From Methylophilus sp. (lineage in GTDB: Bacteria; Pseudomonadota; Gammaproteobacteria; Burkholderiales; Methylophilaceae): a DNA stretch of 5,093 nucleotides. Both the position numbers and the translations under genes were made by a program. Position 1 is the first letter of the stretch. Each line of letters opens with the position of its first letter. Positions 5,055 to 5,093 of the stretch are shown one piece after another. The DNA is taken from the NCBI GenBank assembly GCA_027489475.1, contig JAIXZQ010000251.1:1-5093 (forward strand). Direction: 5' to 3'. The notes under the pieces are model-generated. The model made no database searches, was not told the DNA's origin, and saw nothing but the letters and a program-made list of their open reading frames with translations.

Positions 5055-5093
5055 ACGCAGACAGTCTCCAGCAGTGGCGGTGCCATTGTGAAG

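Noticed and set aside
5073..5093. Possible GTG start (5088) of a next gene with GGCGG upstream, and the small hairpin TGGC-GGT-GCCA
   Set aside because: Only two codons fit before the window ends, so a gene cannot be supported, and the 4-bp stem is too short to call a terminator.

Overview
The window looks like chromosome of a betaproteobacterium; a methylotroph of the Methylophilaceae type is my best guess, judged from moderate GC content, protein style and an ubiquinone-type gene set. This is an inference from the sequence alone. Nearly all of it is one six-gene block on the minus strand, read right to left: thiS, thiG, apaG, mltA, ubiC, ubiA. Four of the five gaps are 2 to 29 bases; only thiS-thiG is wider (74 bases). 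The block is therefore probably one operon, or two overlapping units. It is housekeeping in content: the sulfur carrier and synthase for the thiamin thiazole (ThiS, ThiG), the small beta-sandwich protein ApaG, a lipid-anchored peptidoglycan lytic transglycosylase (MltA), and the first two steps of ubiquinone synthesis (chorismate lyase UbiC, then 4-hydroxybenzoate prenyltransferase UbiA).

At the left end (1-212) the C-terminus of an unrecognised plus-strand protein converges on ubiA, with only 46 bases between the two stop codons.

The right end is the unusual part. A roughly 330-base non-coding region (4536-4868) separates thiS from a divergent small plus-strand gene (4869-5054, 61 residues) with a strong ribosome binding site and a C-terminus ending Cys-Asp-Cys-Val. 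The region is rich in signals: a textbook sigma-54 -24/-12 promoter (TGGCAC-N5-TTGCT, 4682-4697) pointing at the small gene, a perfect 7-bp inverted repeat upstream of it, two perfect dyads around the predicted transcription start, a possible 24-codon leader ORF with three Cys codons, and an intrinsic-terminator-like hairpin with a six-T tract (4808-4833) lying before the small gene. The simplest readings are a sigma-54-dependent small RNA of about 125 nt, or a sigma-54-dependent small-protein gene whose expression is gated by termination in its leader. I do not recognise the small protein. A modified-peptide precursor or a metal-binding peptide are hypotheses only.
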